Below, one piece after another: positions 1 to 9,249 of a stretch of 64,000 bases of DNA. The stretch comes from an uncultured Sphingomonadaceae bacterium. GTDB lineage: Bacteria > Pseudomonadota > Alphaproteobacteria > Sphingomonadales > Sphingomonadaceae. Position 1 is the stretch's first letter; each line of letters starts with the position of its first letter. A program made the position numbers and the translations under genes. The stretch spans positions 62,001-126,000 of the forward strand of contig CANMBD010000001.1 of the NCBI GenBank assembly GCA_947495985.1, in the 5' to 3' direction. Under the pieces are notes generated by a model. It was not told where the DNA came from, did not search any database, and worked only from the letters and a program-made list of their open reading frames with translations.

Positions 1-874
1 GGTCCGGGGTGATGAGCGTATAGCCATCGGTGGTTGCCTCACCGAGCCGCGCACCGACTGCGATGACGAGATCGGCGGCCTTTACCCGCTCGACCAGTTT
101 GGGATTGGGACCATAGCCGAGATTGCCGGCATAGACCGGGCTGGTATTGGGGAAATTATCCTGCCGCCGGAACGCGCAGGCTACCGGAAGGCCAATCCTT
201 TCAGCATATTGGGCGAAATTTTCGCGCGCGCTGGCACACCAGCCGGCCCCGCCGATAATCGCGATCGGGTCGGTGGCATCGCGCAGCAAATCGGTGAGCG
301 TCGTCATCGCATTGGCGCACATTGGTTGTACCGGTGCGACCACTTTCGGGCGGTCGAGTGTTTCGACAACATCGCGCAACATATCTTCGGGCAAGCTAAG
401 TACCACCGGACCGGGGCGCCCAGAACAGGCCGTGTCAAAGGCTCGCGCAATATATTCGGGGATACGCGCGGCATTGTCGATCCGCGCCGCCCATTTGGCG
501 AGTGGGGTGAACATGGCGGTGAAATCCACTTCCTGAAAGCCTTCGCGGTCACGGTTGTCGCGCGCTACATCGCCGATAAAAAGAATCATCGGTGTGCTGT
601 CCTGCATCGCCGTATGGACACCGATACTGGCATTGGTCGCACCGGGACCGCGCGTCACAAAGGCGATGCCTGGGCTTCCGGTCAGCTTGCCGTCGGCTTC
701 GGCCATGAATGCAGCGCTGCCATCCTGACGGGTCGAGACGGTTTCGATAGAACCGCAATCGTGCAGAGCGTCGAGCACGGACAGAAAGCTCTCGCCAGGT
801 ACGGTGAAAATGCGATCAGTCCCCTGGATCACCAGTTGATCGACCAAAACCTGCGCGCCGGTACGTTTTGTCAT
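1..874 (-). CDS. Thiamine-diphosphate-dependent enzyme, acetolactate synthase-like (C-terminus beyond window)
   Basis: Reading from an ATG at 874 the frame stays open to the left edge, giving about 291 residues of the N-terminal half of a thiamine-diphosphate enzyme. The PYR domain is visible: TVPGESF near residue 24, whose Glu28 sits where the family keeps its cofactor-activating glutamate, and RGPGATN near residue 80. A central domain begins near residue 185 (DPIAIIGG). The cofactor-binding C-terminal domain lies outside the window. The gene starts 11 bases after the aldehyde dehydrogenase stop, so both are probably one transcript. A 2-oxo-acid decarboxylase feeding its aldehyde to that dehydrogenase is an inference; true acetolactate synthase, benzoylformate decarboxylase or oxalyl-CoA decarboxylase types cannot be separated from this half. 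Confidence 0.85.
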   Translation of the reverse strand, partial: MTKRTGAQVLVDQLVIQGTDRIFTVPGESFLSVLDALHDCGSIETVSTRQDGSAAFMAEADGKLTGSPGIAFVTRGPGATNASIGVHTAMQDSTPMILFIGDVARDNRDREGFQEVDFTAMFTPLAKWAARIDNAARIPEYIARAFDTACSGRPGPVVLSLPEDMLRDVVETLDRPKVVAPVQPMCANAMTTLTDLLRDATDPIAIIGGAGWCASARENFAQYAERIGLPVACAFRRQDNFPNTSPVYAGNLGYGPNPKLVERVKAADLVIAVGARLGEATTDGYTLITPD

Positions 875-885
875 CTTGCTAGTCC

Positions 886-2322
886 TCAACTCTGGTGAAT
901 GGCTTTGGTCACCATATAGGCTTTTAGGCCATCCGGGCCATCTTCTGATCCATGGCCGGATTGTTTCACACCGCCAAAGGGCGCATCGCCGGGACTGACG
1001 GTCAGATTGTTAATCGCGACCATGCCCGCTTCGACCATGTCCCCAACAATATTGGCGGTGCGCAGGCTTTCCGTAAAGGCATAGGCGGCGAGACCCAGCG
1101 GCAAACGATTGGCCTGTTCGATCGCTTCATCCAAGGTATCAAACGGGCGCATCGCGGCCACGGGGCCAAAAGGTTCGTTGCTCATAATATCGGCCTGCAG
1201 CGGGACATCGGTGAGCACAGTTGGCCGGTAAAAATAACCGTCGCTGTCCATCGCTTCTCCGCCGAGGCGCACGGTTGCGCCTTTGGCTTTGGCATCGCCA
1301 ATAAGCTGTTCCATCGCCTCCGGGCGGCGCGGATTGGCAAGCGGACCCATGTCGATATTATCGCCAAAGCCATCGCCGACCTGCACTTTTTCCGCGCGTT
1401 TGGTGAACTCCGTCGCGAATTTTTCATAGATGCCGGACTGAACATAGAAGCGGGTGGGGGACACGCAAACCTGTCCCGCATTGCGATATTTTTGCATCGC
1501 CAGCAGGTCGAGCGCCTTGTCCATATCGCAATCGTCAAAGACCAGCACCGGTGCGTGGCCACCCAGTTCCATGGTTGTGCGCTGCATATTTTCTGTCGCC
1601 AGTTTCATCAAATGCCTGCCGACCGGAACGGATCCGGTGAAGCTGATCTTGCGAATGATGTCGGAGGCGATCAGATACGACGACACTTCGGACGGATCAC
1701 CGAACACGACTTGCGCGGTGCCGGCGGGCAAACCCGCGTCGAGCAGGCAGCGGATCATTTCGATCGGACTGGCCGGTGTTTCTTCCGCTGGCTTGAGAAT
1801 GATCGAGCAACCGGCAGCCAGGGCAGGGGCCAATTTGCGGGCGGGTGTGTAGACCGGGAAATTCCATGGGCTAAATGCCGCCACGGGACCAACCGGCTGA
1901 TATTTGACGAAGCTATTCTGTCCAGTCGGGCGGACCAGCACGCGGCCATAGCAGCGCTTGGCTTCTTCGGCCATGACATCGAACATCGCCGCCGATGCGG
2001 TGACTTCGCCGGTTGCCTGACCCACTGGCTTGCCTTGCTCAGCCGTCATCATCCGGCCGATTTCCGGTGCCCGTTCGCGCATCAGGTCGGCCGCTTTGTG
2101 CAATATCGCGGCACGCGCGGCGACGGGCGTATCGCGCCATATCGGAAAGGCCCGGTCCGCAGCACCCAGTGCGCGATCAAGGTCAGCCTTGCTAGCTTTG
2201 GGCAGGTCGGAAAAGGTTTTTCCGGTTGATGGATTGACGACATGATGGACATCACGATCCTCAACGTCGATCCATTCGCCATCAATATGGAGTTGCAGGG
2301 AAGGGGGGTAGCTGTTGGACAT
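886..2322 (-). CDS. NAD(P)-dependent aldehyde dehydrogenase, succinate-semialdehyde dehydrogenase-like
   Basis: A 478-residue aldehyde dehydrogenase of usual length, oxidising an aldehyde to its acid in the cytoplasm. Visible are the PWNFP motif (Asn154), the Lys177 coenzyme contact in LKPAE, Glu252 in MELGG as general base and Cys286 in GQVCVSP as nucleophile. The overall pattern is nearest to succinate-semialdehyde or 2-oxoglutarate-semialdehyde dehydrogenases, but substrate cannot be fixed by reading. The frame is open for 89 more codons upstream, but the ATG at 2322 has GGAGCAACT just before it and the extension overlaps the divergent SMP-30 gene, so 2322 is preferred. First gene of an operon with the thiamine-diphosphate enzyme; only 85 bases separate it from the divergent lactonase gene, so the promoters must overlap. 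Confidence 0.88.
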   Translation of the reverse strand: MSNSYPPSLQLHIDGEWIDVEDRDVHHVVNPSTGKTFSDLPKASKADLDRALGAADRAFPIWRDTPVAARAAILHKAADLMRERAPEIGRMMTAEQGKPVGQATGEVTASAAMFDVMAEEAKRCYGRVLVRPTGQNSFVKYQPVGPVAAFSPWNFPVYTPARKLAPALAAGCSIILKPAEETPASPIEMIRCLLDAGLPAGTAQVVFGDPSEVSSYLIASDIIRKISFTGSVPVGRHLMKLATENMQRTTMELGGHAPVLVFDDCDMDKALDLLAMQKYRNAGQVCVSPTRFYVQSGIYEKFATEFTKRAEKVQVGDGFGDNIDMGPLANPRRPEAMEQLIGDAKAKGATVRLGGEAMDSDGYFYRPTVLTDVPLQADIMSNEPFGPVAAMRPFDTLDEAIEQANRLPLGLAAYAFTESLRTANIVGDMVEAGMVAINNLTVSPGDAPFGGVKQSGHGSEDGPDGLKAYMVTKAIHQS

Positions 2323-2407
2323 AGTTGCTCCTGTAACCGGTTGAGACAGCACTAGACTTGTCGCTGCTTTCCCGCAATGACTGTGACAGCATTTTGAGAG
2401 GAAAAAG

Positions 2408-3328
2408 ATGGAACTTGTCGCCGATGGATTGCGTTTCCCCGAAGGCCCGATTGCGATGCCGGATGGCAGCGTCATATTGGTCGAGATCGCGGCCGGGCAG
2501 CTGACCCGCATTGCGCCGGATGGCACGAAGGATGTTATTGCAAAGCCGGGTGGCGGCCCCAATGGAGCGGCGCTGGGACCGGACGGCAAAATCTATGTCT
2601 GCAACAATGGCGGTTTTGAATATCAAGAAGCGAACGGCTTTCTGACCCCGCACGGGATTGCAAATGACTATTCCGGCGGTCGGATCGAACGGATTGATCC
2701 GCAAACCGGTGCGGTGGAAGTGCTTTACAAAAGCGGTGATTTTGACTGCGTCCTGCGCGGTCCCAATGATATTGTCTTTGATGAACATGGCGGCTTCTGG
2801 TTCACCGATCATGGCAAGATCGACTATGCCAAGCGCAGCCATGATATAGTCGGGATATTCTATGCAAAAGCAGATGGCAGTCATCTGGAGGAAGTCATCT
2901 TTCCGTCGCAAAACCCCAATGGCATTGGTCTGTCACCCGATGGCAAAACGCTTTATGCCGCGGAAACCTATACCTGCCGCCTGATGAAATTTAACATTAC
3001 CGAACCGGGTAAAGTAGCGCCCGATGCAGGCCCTGGCGGCCCGGGCATCCCTGTTTACCGCCCCGCTGGCTATAAGTTTTTCGACAGCCTTGCGATTGAG
3101 GAAAGCGGCAATATCTGTGTTGCCACCATCGGCGAATGCGGGATCAGCGTGATCTCGCCAACTGGTGAGCTGGTCGAATTTGTCGGCACTGATGATATCT
3201 TCACCACCAATATCTGCTTTGGCGGCGATGACATGATGGATGCATGGCTCTGTCTGTCGGCATCAGGCCGCCTTGTCAAAACCCGCTGGAAACGCCCCGG
3301 CCTCAAACTGGAATATCTCAATAAATGA
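2408..3328 (+). CDS. SMP-30/gluconolactonase-family lactonase
   Basis: A 306-residue six-bladed beta-propeller of the SMP-30/gluconolactonase/LRE type, expected to open a sugar or other lactone with one divalent metal. The N-terminal GLRFPEGP carries the conserved metal-ligand Glu12, followed by the typical GPNGAALGPDGKIYVCNN, GPNDIVFDEHG and NPNGIGLSPDGK blade motifs, which hold the metal-binding Asn and Asp residues. No signal peptide is seen, so it is probably cytoplasmic. The ATG has GAGAGGAAAAAG upstream. Its stop overlaps the start of the HAD gene by four bases (ATGA), so the two are translationally coupled. Divergent from the aldehyde dehydrogenase/thiamine-diphosphate enzyme pair, which suggests a shared carbohydrate or keto-acid catabolic role. 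Confidence 0.85.
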   Translation: MELVADGLRFPEGPIAMPDGSVILVEIAAGQLTRIAPDGTKDVIAKPGGGPNGAALGPDGKIYVCNNGGFEYQEANGFLTPHGIANDYSGGRIERIDPQTGAVEVLYKSGDFDCVLRGPNDIVFDEHGGFWFTDHGKIDYAKRSHDIVGIFYAKADGSHLEEVIFPSQNPNGIGLSPDGKTLYAAETYTCRLMKFNITEPGKVAPDAGPGGPGIPVYRPAGYKFFDSLAIEESGNICVATIGECGISVISPTGELVEFVGTDDIFTTNICFGGDDMMDAWLCLSASGRLVKTRWKRPGLKLEYLNK

Positions 3329-3987
3329 ATGCTAATGTTATGAACTACGACACCGTAATTTTCGATTTCGGCGGGGTCATTACGTCCTCGCCCTTTGATG
3401 CGTTTAATCGGTTAGAGGCTGAACGCGGCGTACCGATTCATAGCGTGCGCAAAATCAACAGCACCAATCCACATGATAATGCCTGGGCGAAATTTGAACG
3501 TTCGGAAATTGACGCGGCAGGCTTTGATGAGCTGTTCGCTGAAGAAGCGCGGGCCATTGGTGTGGATCTGAAAGGCAGCGAGGTGTTGGCTTGCCTGGCT
3601 GGCGATATCCGCCCGGCGATGGTGACGATGCTGGATACGCTAAAGGCGAAGGATTTCACCATTGGCTGCATCACCAACAATGTTCCATCCGGCAAAGGTT
3701 CAGGCATGGCGCTGGATGATGAAAAGGCATCGGCCATCGCGGCGATCATGGCGCGATTTGATCATATTATTGAAAGCAGCAAGGCCGGCATCAGAAAACC
3801 CGACCCGCGCATCTATGAGATGATGTGCGAGGCTCTGGACGTTCAGCCCAGCCAGTGCATTTATCTCGATGATCTGGGTATCAACTGCAAGCCAGCCGCG
3901 ACTCTCGGCATGGCAGCGATCAAGGTGACGGGCGAAGAGCAGGCGCTGAAAGACCTGCATGAACTGCTGGATATGCCGTTCGGATAG
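3325..3987 (+). CDS. HAD-superfamily hydrolase (phosphatase-like)
   Basis: A 220-residue HAD hydrolase. Motif I is VIFDFGGVIT with nucleophile Asp14, and the position two residues later, usually Asp in phosphatases, is Gly as in the ACAD10/epoxide-hydrolase N-domain group. Motif II is the TNN in GCITNN, motif III the Lys in SKAGIRKPDPRIYE, and motif IV the paired Asp in YLDDLGIN. A helical cap lies between motifs I and II. The start codon ATG overlaps the preceding stop; a second ATG at 3340 is a possible start. It may dephosphorylate an intermediate from the same pathway as the lactonase, but this is only context. Confidence 0.83.
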   Translation: MNANVMNYDTVIFDFGGVITSSPFDAFNRLEAERGVPIHSVRKINSTNPHDNAWAKFERSEIDAAGFDELFAEEARAIGVDLKGSEVLACLAGDIRPAMVTMLDTLKAKDFTIGCITNNVPSGKGSGMALDDEKASAIAAIMARFDHIIESSKAGIRKPDPRIYEMMCEALDVQPSQCIYLDDLGINCKPAATLGMAAIKVTGEEQALKDLHELLDMPFG

Positions 3988-4118
3988 CAGCGGGTTTCGT
4001 CACAAGCTTAAAATTACCTACTGATTTTAACACACTGAAATCAATTGGTTTTCAGTGAAGATAGCGCTTGTCCGCCGTATTTGAGTGACTCTTAAATGAC
4101 AAAATTATTACAGTTATG

Positions 4119-4147
4119 TTGCAGGTAGCGTCATAAAAGTGTAATAA
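4119..4147 (+). promoter_or_regulatory. Candidate sigma-70-type promoter of the small exported repeat protein
   Basis: A TTGCAG hexamer at 4119 and a TAATAA hexamer at 4142 are separated by 17 bases. Transcription would begin near 4154, leaving a leader of only about 20 bases with AGGAG at 4162. The region upstream is AT-rich. This is a pattern match, not a measured promoter. Confidence 0.4.
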
Positions 4148-4173
4148 AGGATCAAGGAAACAGGAGAGTGAGT

Positions 4174-4548
4174 ATGAAAAACGCAAGGATTATTGCCGTT
4201 GCCATGGGCTTGACCATGGCGGCCGTGCCCGCACTGGCACAGGCGCAAGAGGGTGAAATTGGCTATGATAAAGGCGCATTGGCCTATGATGCCCTGATGG
4301 CCGGCGACAATGAGGCGGCTGTAGCAAAGCTGGAAAGCGGAAAGCTTACCGATCCTGCTGTCATGATCAATTTGGGGCAAGCTTATGCTCGTACCGGGCG
4401 TTCCGGTGATGCAGCGAAAATGTTCGTGGCCGCCATGAACAGCAATCGCAGTTTTGATCTGGTGCTTGCTGATGGCCAGGTGATCAACTCTCGCAAGGCG
4501 GCCGAGATTGCATTGAACAACCTGAATGGACGGTTGGCTTCCCGCTAA
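4174..4548 (+). CDS. Small exported tetratricopeptide-like protein
   Basis: A 124-residue protein with a Sec signal peptide (MKNARIIAV, then a hydrophobic stretch ending ALAQAQ near residue 23). The mature part reads as about two TPR-like helical hairpins: YDALMAGDNEAAVAKLESG, then MINLGQAYARTGRSGDAAKMFVAAM, with the Leu/Gly/Tyr/Ala spacing of that repeat. It probably acts in the periplasm as a protein-interaction module. The ATG at 4174 is preferred over a GTG at 4168 because AGGAG ends 7 bases before it. A strong terminator follows, so it is monocistronic although the next two genes have the same direction. Confidence 0.78.
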   Translation: MKNARIIAVAMGLTMAAVPALAQAQEGEIGYDKGALAYDALMAGDNEAAVAKLESGKLTDPAVMINLGQAYARTGRSGDAAKMFVAAMNSNRSFDLVLADGQVINSRKAAEIALNNLNGRLASR

Positions 4549-4573
4549 ATCGAGACACCCTATCATTATTAGG

Positions 4574-4606
4574 AGGCGGCCATTCGCGTGGCCGCCTTTT
4601 TTGTTT
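4574..4606 (+). terminator. Rho-independent terminator
   Basis: A perfect nine-base stem (AGGCGGCCA with TGGCCGCCT) around the loop TTCGCG, followed by six T, a G and three more T. It ends the transcript of the small TPR-like protein and separates it from the lipoprotein gene. Confidence 0.9.
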
Positions 4607-4848
4607 ATTAATATTTACACTGCAGCATTTTTGCACCGCAGCATAAAAAGCAGAGCGCTTTTGCGGCTTCCAAAGCAACTGCAACAATCCTGAAATATTA
4701 TTGTCTCCAAAGAGTCATGCAAACGGCATCGGCGGGTCATTTGTCGCGCCTAGTGCCCAAGTCCGAAGGCGATGGGGGCATCTATGATTCGTTTCCACAT
4801 CATCTGATCTGAAATCTTTGAAATCAGTAATCTGCGGAGACTTTTTCC

Positions 4849-6369
4849 ATGTTAAATAAGCAAATTCGTTCAGTTCTTTTTGCTGGTGTAGCAGCAATGG
4901 CAGTAACGGCCTGTGGTGCCGATGATGTGGCTTCCCCAGGCGAAGGCACTATTGTCCTGCCAGCTCCGACGCCAACACCAACGCCTACTCCTACGCCAAC
5001 ACCTACCCCGCCAACCGGTGGTCCGGCAGCTGACTGTCCGACAGGTACTGCCAATGTTGGAACAATAACGACCGGTAACGGTGAAGAAGTTCGCAACTGC
5101 CAGATATCCGGTGTGATCACCGACAATCTGCTTATCCCTGACAATGATGGTACAATCTATTCGCTTAATGGCGCGGTCGAAATTGGTGTTGATGGTGGCG
5201 CGACCGGAATCATTACGATTGAGCCTGGTGTGGTCCTGTTCGGTTCCTCCGGCGGTGATTTTCTGCTGGTTAATCGAGGTTCCCAGATTTTTGCCGAAGG
5301 CACGGCGGCTGAGCCAATTATCATGACATCGCGTCAGAATATCGAAGGTTCGACTGGTGTTAACAGCATCGGTCAATGGGGTGGTGTGGTGATCCTGGGG
5401 CGCGCGCCGATTTCGGATTGTGCCACCGGCGGTGCGTCCAATCCGGGCGGGACACGTACTGACTGTCAGGCGATTGTCGAAGGGCCATCCAATGCGGTTT
5501 ATGGCGGCACCTTGCCAGCCGACTCTAGCGGCCGCATGTCCTATGTGCAGGTTCGTTATCCTGGCTTTGAAGTTTCTCCAGGTAACGAATTGAATGGCAT
5601 CACCCTGGCAGGCGTCGGCAGCGGTACTTTCTTCCAGAACATTCAGGTGCACAACAGCTCGGACGACGGTGTCGAATGGTTTGGTGGCCGCGTAAACGGC
5701 AAAAACCTGGTCATGACCGGCATTGATGATGACTCGGTTGATTCGGACTCTGGTTATAAAGGTAACAACCAGTTTGTTCTGGTCGTTCAGCGCGCCGGTG
5801 GCGGTGACCATGTCATGGAGGCAGACTCAAATGGCGACGAAGATGCGGAGCCACGTCAAGATCACAAGCTAGCCAACGTCACGTTCGTCTCAAGCGGTCA
5901 GGATCATGTTATCCTGCTGCGCGGTGGTGGTGATTATGCCTTTTATAACAGCGTCTTCAACAGCCCAGCGGCTTGTATCGACATTGATAGCGCGACTACC
6001 ATTCAGGCTGCAGGTGCGGCCGCGGATGAAAATGGGCCCCCGGTATTTGAATCAGTATTCATGAGCTGCGCAACAGCATTTGTCGATGACAGCAATATCG
6101 CCGTCGCGCAGATCCAGACGCTATTCAATGCCGGCAGCAACAACACCGAATCAGGGACATCGACGCTGGTAAATTCCGCTGCGGCGTTCGCCTTTATCAA
6201 TGGTGCAACCGAAAATGCGGTGACCCCGTTTGCGGTGAGCGCTGTGGACGCCTTCTTTGAAGATGTCTCTTACATCGGCGCCGTGCAGGACGCGAATGAT
6301 ACTCGCTTCCAGGGTTGGACCTGCGGTCTCTACGCGGATGATTGCGCGACCGCTCCCACAATTGGCTGA
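4849..6369 (+). CDS. Large outer-envelope lipoprotein with Thr-Pro linker and predicted beta-helix body
   Basis: A 506-residue protein with a lipoprotein signal: a hydrophobic stretch ending AVTAC with lipidation at Cys22. Residues 38-58 are a Thr-Pro repeat that would act as a rigid, extended tether. The body is Gly/Asn/Asp-rich with short strand-turn units such as ITIEPGVVLF, GQWGGVVILG, IQVHNSSDDGVEWFGG and NVTFVSSGQDHVILLRGGG, which suggests a right-handed parallel beta-helix; four Cys pairs could form disulfides. GGAG precedes the ATG. It lies between two terminators and just upstream of a TonB-dependent receptor. Residues after the lipidated Cys (GADD) show no obvious inner-membrane signal that I can be sure of. 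Ligand unknown; surface exposure is inferred from the tether and neighbours. Confidence 0.8.
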   Translation: MLNKQIRSVLFAGVAAMAVTACGADDVASPGEGTIVLPAPTPTPTPTPTPTPTPPTGGPAADCPTGTANVGTITTGNGEEVRNCQISGVITDNLLIPDNDGTIYSLNGAVEIGVDGGATGIITIEPGVVLFGSSGGDFLLVNRGSQIFAEGTAAEPIIMTSRQNIEGSTGVNSIGQWGGVVILGRAPISDCATGGASNPGGTRTDCQAIVEGPSNAVYGGTLPADSSGRMSYVQVRYPGFEVSPGNELNGITLAGVGSGTFFQNIQVHNSSDDGVEWFGGRVNGKNLVMTGIDDDSVDSDSGYKGNNQFVLVVQRAGGGDHVMEADSNGDEDAEPRQDHKLANVTFVSSGQDHVILLRGGGDYAFYNSVFNSPAACIDIDSATTIQAAGAAADENGPPVFESVFMSCATAFVDDSNIAVAQIQTLFNAGSNNTESGTSTLVNSAAAFAFINGATENAVTPFAVSAVDAFFEDVSYIGAVQDANDTRFQGWTCGLYADDCATAPTIG

Positions 6370-6385
6370 TCTAAGAAATGACAAA

Positions 6386-6422
6386 GGGATGGCGGCTTTC
6401 ATTGGTCGCCATCCCCTTTTTT
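6386..6422 (+). terminator. Rho-independent terminator after the lipoprotein gene
   Basis: A perfect nine-base stem (GGGATGGCG with CGCCATCCC) around a 12-base loop, followed by six T ending at 6422. It lies between the lipoprotein and the TonB receptor, so receptor transcription may be read-through attenuated or start from its own promoter in this short gap. Confidence 0.85.
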
Positions 6423-6446
6423 GAGTTATAAGAAGGAAAAATTCCG

Positions 6447-9143
6447 ATGACGAAGCGGGCATCTTTGGTCACCAGTCTATTTTTGAGCACGGCTTTGTTT
6501 TCGCCTGCTGCATTGGCACAAGCCACCTCAGAGGATGCGGCCGCTCAGCCGAGCTCTGCGGATGATGCTCCGGAAGAGGATGTCGATATTTCTGCGCCTG
6601 GTGGTGATTTCAGCGGAGAGATTATCGTTCGCGGCAAGTTTATTCCGAACCCGATCCGGGCGACGTCAGAGGTTGTTTCGGTTCTCGGCGAAGAAGAGAT
6701 TGCCCGTGCTGCCGATGGCGATATTGCTGGCTCCCTGCAGCGCGTAACCGGTCTCAGTGTTGTTGGCGGGCGCTTCGTTTTTGTCCGCGGCCTGGGTGAA
6801 CGTTATTCTCTGGCTTTGCTCAACGGTCTGCCGCTGCCTTCTCCCGAACCGTTGCGCCGGGTTGTGCCGCTCGATCTTTTTCCGACCAGCGTGATCGCTT
6901 CCACCGTTGTCCAGAAAAGCTACTCGGTAAATTATCCAGGTGAATTTGGCGGCGGTGTGATCAATCTGACCACCAAGGCGACGCCGGATGAACCATTTCT
7001 GAAATTCAGTTTTGGTTTGAGCGGTGACAGCGAAACCACAGGGAAACTGGGTTACACCTATGACGGTTCAGACCTCGATATCCTCGGTTATGACAGTGGG
7101 GTTCGTGATATCCCAAATGGCCTGGGACAGGCCATTGCGCAGAATGTGCCTATTTCAGTTGGTGATAATTTCACCAGTCTTGACCTGCAGAATTTTGCGG
7201 CCAGCCTGAACAATGCGGAAACTTCTCTGATCCAGCGGAATAATGATATTCCGGCCAATTTCTCGGCAGAAGTCACCGGTGGTACAACCATAGATGTCGG
7301 AGATGCCCTTGTCGGTATCATCGCGACTGCCGGTTTTGAGAATAGTTGGCGCACGCGCGGCGGTGTGCAGCAAACTTCGCAGGGTATCGTCAATATCGAC
7401 GGCACACCCGGATTGCGTCCTGATCAGAACTTTAATTTCCTAACCACGGAAAACCGTATCATCGTCAATGGTTTACTGGCCTTATCTGCGGAAGTTGGCG
7501 AACATAAATTCCGGTTCACCAATCTATATATTCATGACACGGTCAAAGACGCTTCGATCAAACAGGGCATTGATGCGATCAACGTCGATGAAGAAACCCT
7601 GCTCAATCAAGGCCGTACGAGCTGGTTTGAACGACAGCTGTTTACAACGCAGTTCGTCGGTGAACTGAAATTTGACGAAATTTCTGTCGATCTGCGCGGT
7701 AGCTACGCGAACTCCAAACGCGATGCGCCTTATCAGCGGACATATAGCTATGCCTTTGATCGCCTTTTCGCCAATGATTTCGTCAATGATCTGACGTCCC
7801 CTGGCGAGTCAGCGCGTATCCGCTTCAGCGACTTGAACGATGACGTCTACGGTGCCGGGATCGACATTGGCTATGAGACCAATATCGGCGTGCCGGTCAA
7901 TTTTACTGCGGGCTACAGCTATTACCTCAATGACCGTGATGCACAGCGCCGGGATTTCCGCTTCGTACCTTCCAATGGACTGCCCAGCCCATTTGACCAG
8001 CAGCGGATCGATTTCCTGCTTTCCGATTTCAATGTTTTCACGCAGGAAATTGAACTGCGCGAAGTGGCTGCGCAGACCTCTGTACCGGCCTATACCGCAG
8101 AGCTGGAAATCCATGGCGGTTATGGTCAGGTGGACGCGGAGCTGGCTGACGGCCTGCGTCTCAATCTCGGTGTGCGTTATGAAGATGCACGGCAAGAAGT
8201 TCTCCCCATCACGTTAACAGGAGGGCAGGCTTCTGTCGCGACGGGTCTGGACAATGATTATTGGTTGCCCGCCGGTACGTTGACCTGGAATTTTGCCGAC
8301 GACATGCAATTTCGTCTCGCAGCTTCCAAAACCGTTGCCCGTCCGCAATTTCGTGAACTGGCACCGCAACAGTTTCTTGACCTTGATACCGACCGGACCT
8401 TCATCGGTAACCCGTTGCTTGAGGATAGCGAGCTGATCAATGTCGAGGGCCGTTTTGAATATTATATCGGCCGCGGCGAACGGATCACACTGGCCGGCTT
8501 TTACAAGGACATCGACAATCCGATTGAGAATGTTGCCTTTGTTCAGGGTGGCGGTACTCTATTCACCGGTTTCTCCAATGCTCCAAAGGCGCGACTTTAT
8601 GGAGCAGAAGTGGAGCTTGTGAAATATTTCCCGCTTTATGACATATTCGGCGGCAACTTCTTTGAAGATCGGCGCTTGATGCTGGCGGCAAATTACACCT
8701 ACACCAAGTCAGAAATCCAGGTTGCCGATGGTGACACGGCAATTAATCCGGTGACGTTGCAACCTACCTCGGCCTTGAACCTGTTTGATGATGGTGACCG
8801 TCTCACCGGCCAGTCGACTCATGTAGCAAACTTGCAATTCGGGATGGAAGCAGAAGAAGGCCTCTCGCAGCAGACGATTTTGCTGACCTATAACAGCCCG
8901 CGAGTTACGGCGCGTGGACCGCAGGATCAGCCTGATCTCATCGAACGGACCGGTTGGCAGATCGACTTTGTTATGCGGGAACAACTGGAGATTGCCGGAC
9001 AGGAATTTGAGCTGAAATTTGAGGCGCGTAACCTGTTGGGCACTGATTACCGCGAATCCCAGACACTGAATGATACTCGGATCATCAACAATGGTTATGA
9101 TGTGGGTACGCGCCTGTCGATGAGCATCGGGATTAATTTCTGA
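6447..9143 (+). CDS. TonB-dependent outer-membrane receptor
   Basis: An 898-residue receptor with a Sec signal peptide (cleavage after ALAQ near residue 25), an acidic spacer, then a plug domain at roughly residues 65-190 with EIIVRG, VTGLSVVGGRFVFVRG, LNGLPLPSPEP and GVINLTTK motifs. The remainder is a 22-strand barrel ending in Phe (SMSIGINF), the outer-membrane signature. It moves a large substrate across the outer membrane using TonB and the proton gradient. AAGGA lies 9 bases before the ATG. It follows the Thr-Pro lipoprotein and precedes the gsp operon, and it lacks an N-terminal signalling domain, so it is not an obvious sigma/anti-sigma transducer. Substrate unknown. Confidence 0.9.
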   Translation: MTKRASLVTSLFLSTALFSPAALAQATSEDAAAQPSSADDAPEEDVDISAPGGDFSGEIIVRGKFIPNPIRATSEVVSVLGEEEIARAADGDIAGSLQRVTGLSVVGGRFVFVRGLGERYSLALLNGLPLPSPEPLRRVVPLDLFPTSVIASTVVQKSYSVNYPGEFGGGVINLTTKATPDEPFLKFSFGLSGDSETTGKLGYTYDGSDLDILGYDSGVRDIPNGLGQAIAQNVPISVGDNFTSLDLQNFAASLNNAETSLIQRNNDIPANFSAEVTGGTTIDVGDALVGIIATAGFENSWRTRGGVQQTSQGIVNIDGTPGLRPDQNFNFLTTENRIIVNGLLALSAEVGEHKFRFTNLYIHDTVKDASIKQGIDAINVDEETLLNQGRTSWFERQLFTTQFVGELKFDEISVDLRGSYANSKRDAPYQRTYSYAFDRLFANDFVNDLTSPGESARIRFSDLNDDVYGAGIDIGYETNIGVPVNFTAGYSYYLNDRDAQRRDFRFVPSNGLPSPFDQQRIDFLLSDFNVFTQEIELREVAAQTSVPAYTAELEIHGGYGQVDAELADGLRLNLGVRYEDARQEVLPITLTGGQASVATGLDNDYWLPAGTLTWNFADDMQFRLAASKTVARPQFRELAPQQFLDLDTDRTFIGNPLLEDSELINVEGRFEYYIGRGERITLAGFYKDIDNPIENVAFVQGGGTLFTGFSNAPKARLYGAEVELVKYFPLYDIFGGNFFEDRRLMLAANYTYTKSEIQVADGDTAINPVTLQPTSALNLFDDGDRLTGQSTHVANLQFGMEAEEGLSQQTILLTYNSPRVTARGPQDQPDLIERTGWQIDFVMREQLEIAGQEFELKFEARNLLGTDYRESQTLNDTRIINNGYDVGTRLSMSIGINF

Positions 9144-9249
9144 CCGGCTGCTTTGAGGTTCTTGGCCGCGAACGGTTTGCTGTAATTTTTCTGTCATCAA
9201 TGAGTCGCAGGTTGGTCACCAAACCGTTATAGCCACTCTGGGAAGCAGA

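Noticed and set aside
952..2229. Long open frame on the plus strand (425 codons)
   Set aside because: It is the antisense shadow of the aldehyde dehydrogenase, which has intact motifs and a clear start.
4870..5811. 313-codon minus-strand frame
   Set aside because: Mirror of the lipoprotein gene; its Trp/Arg runs are the antisense of the Thr-Pro repeat.
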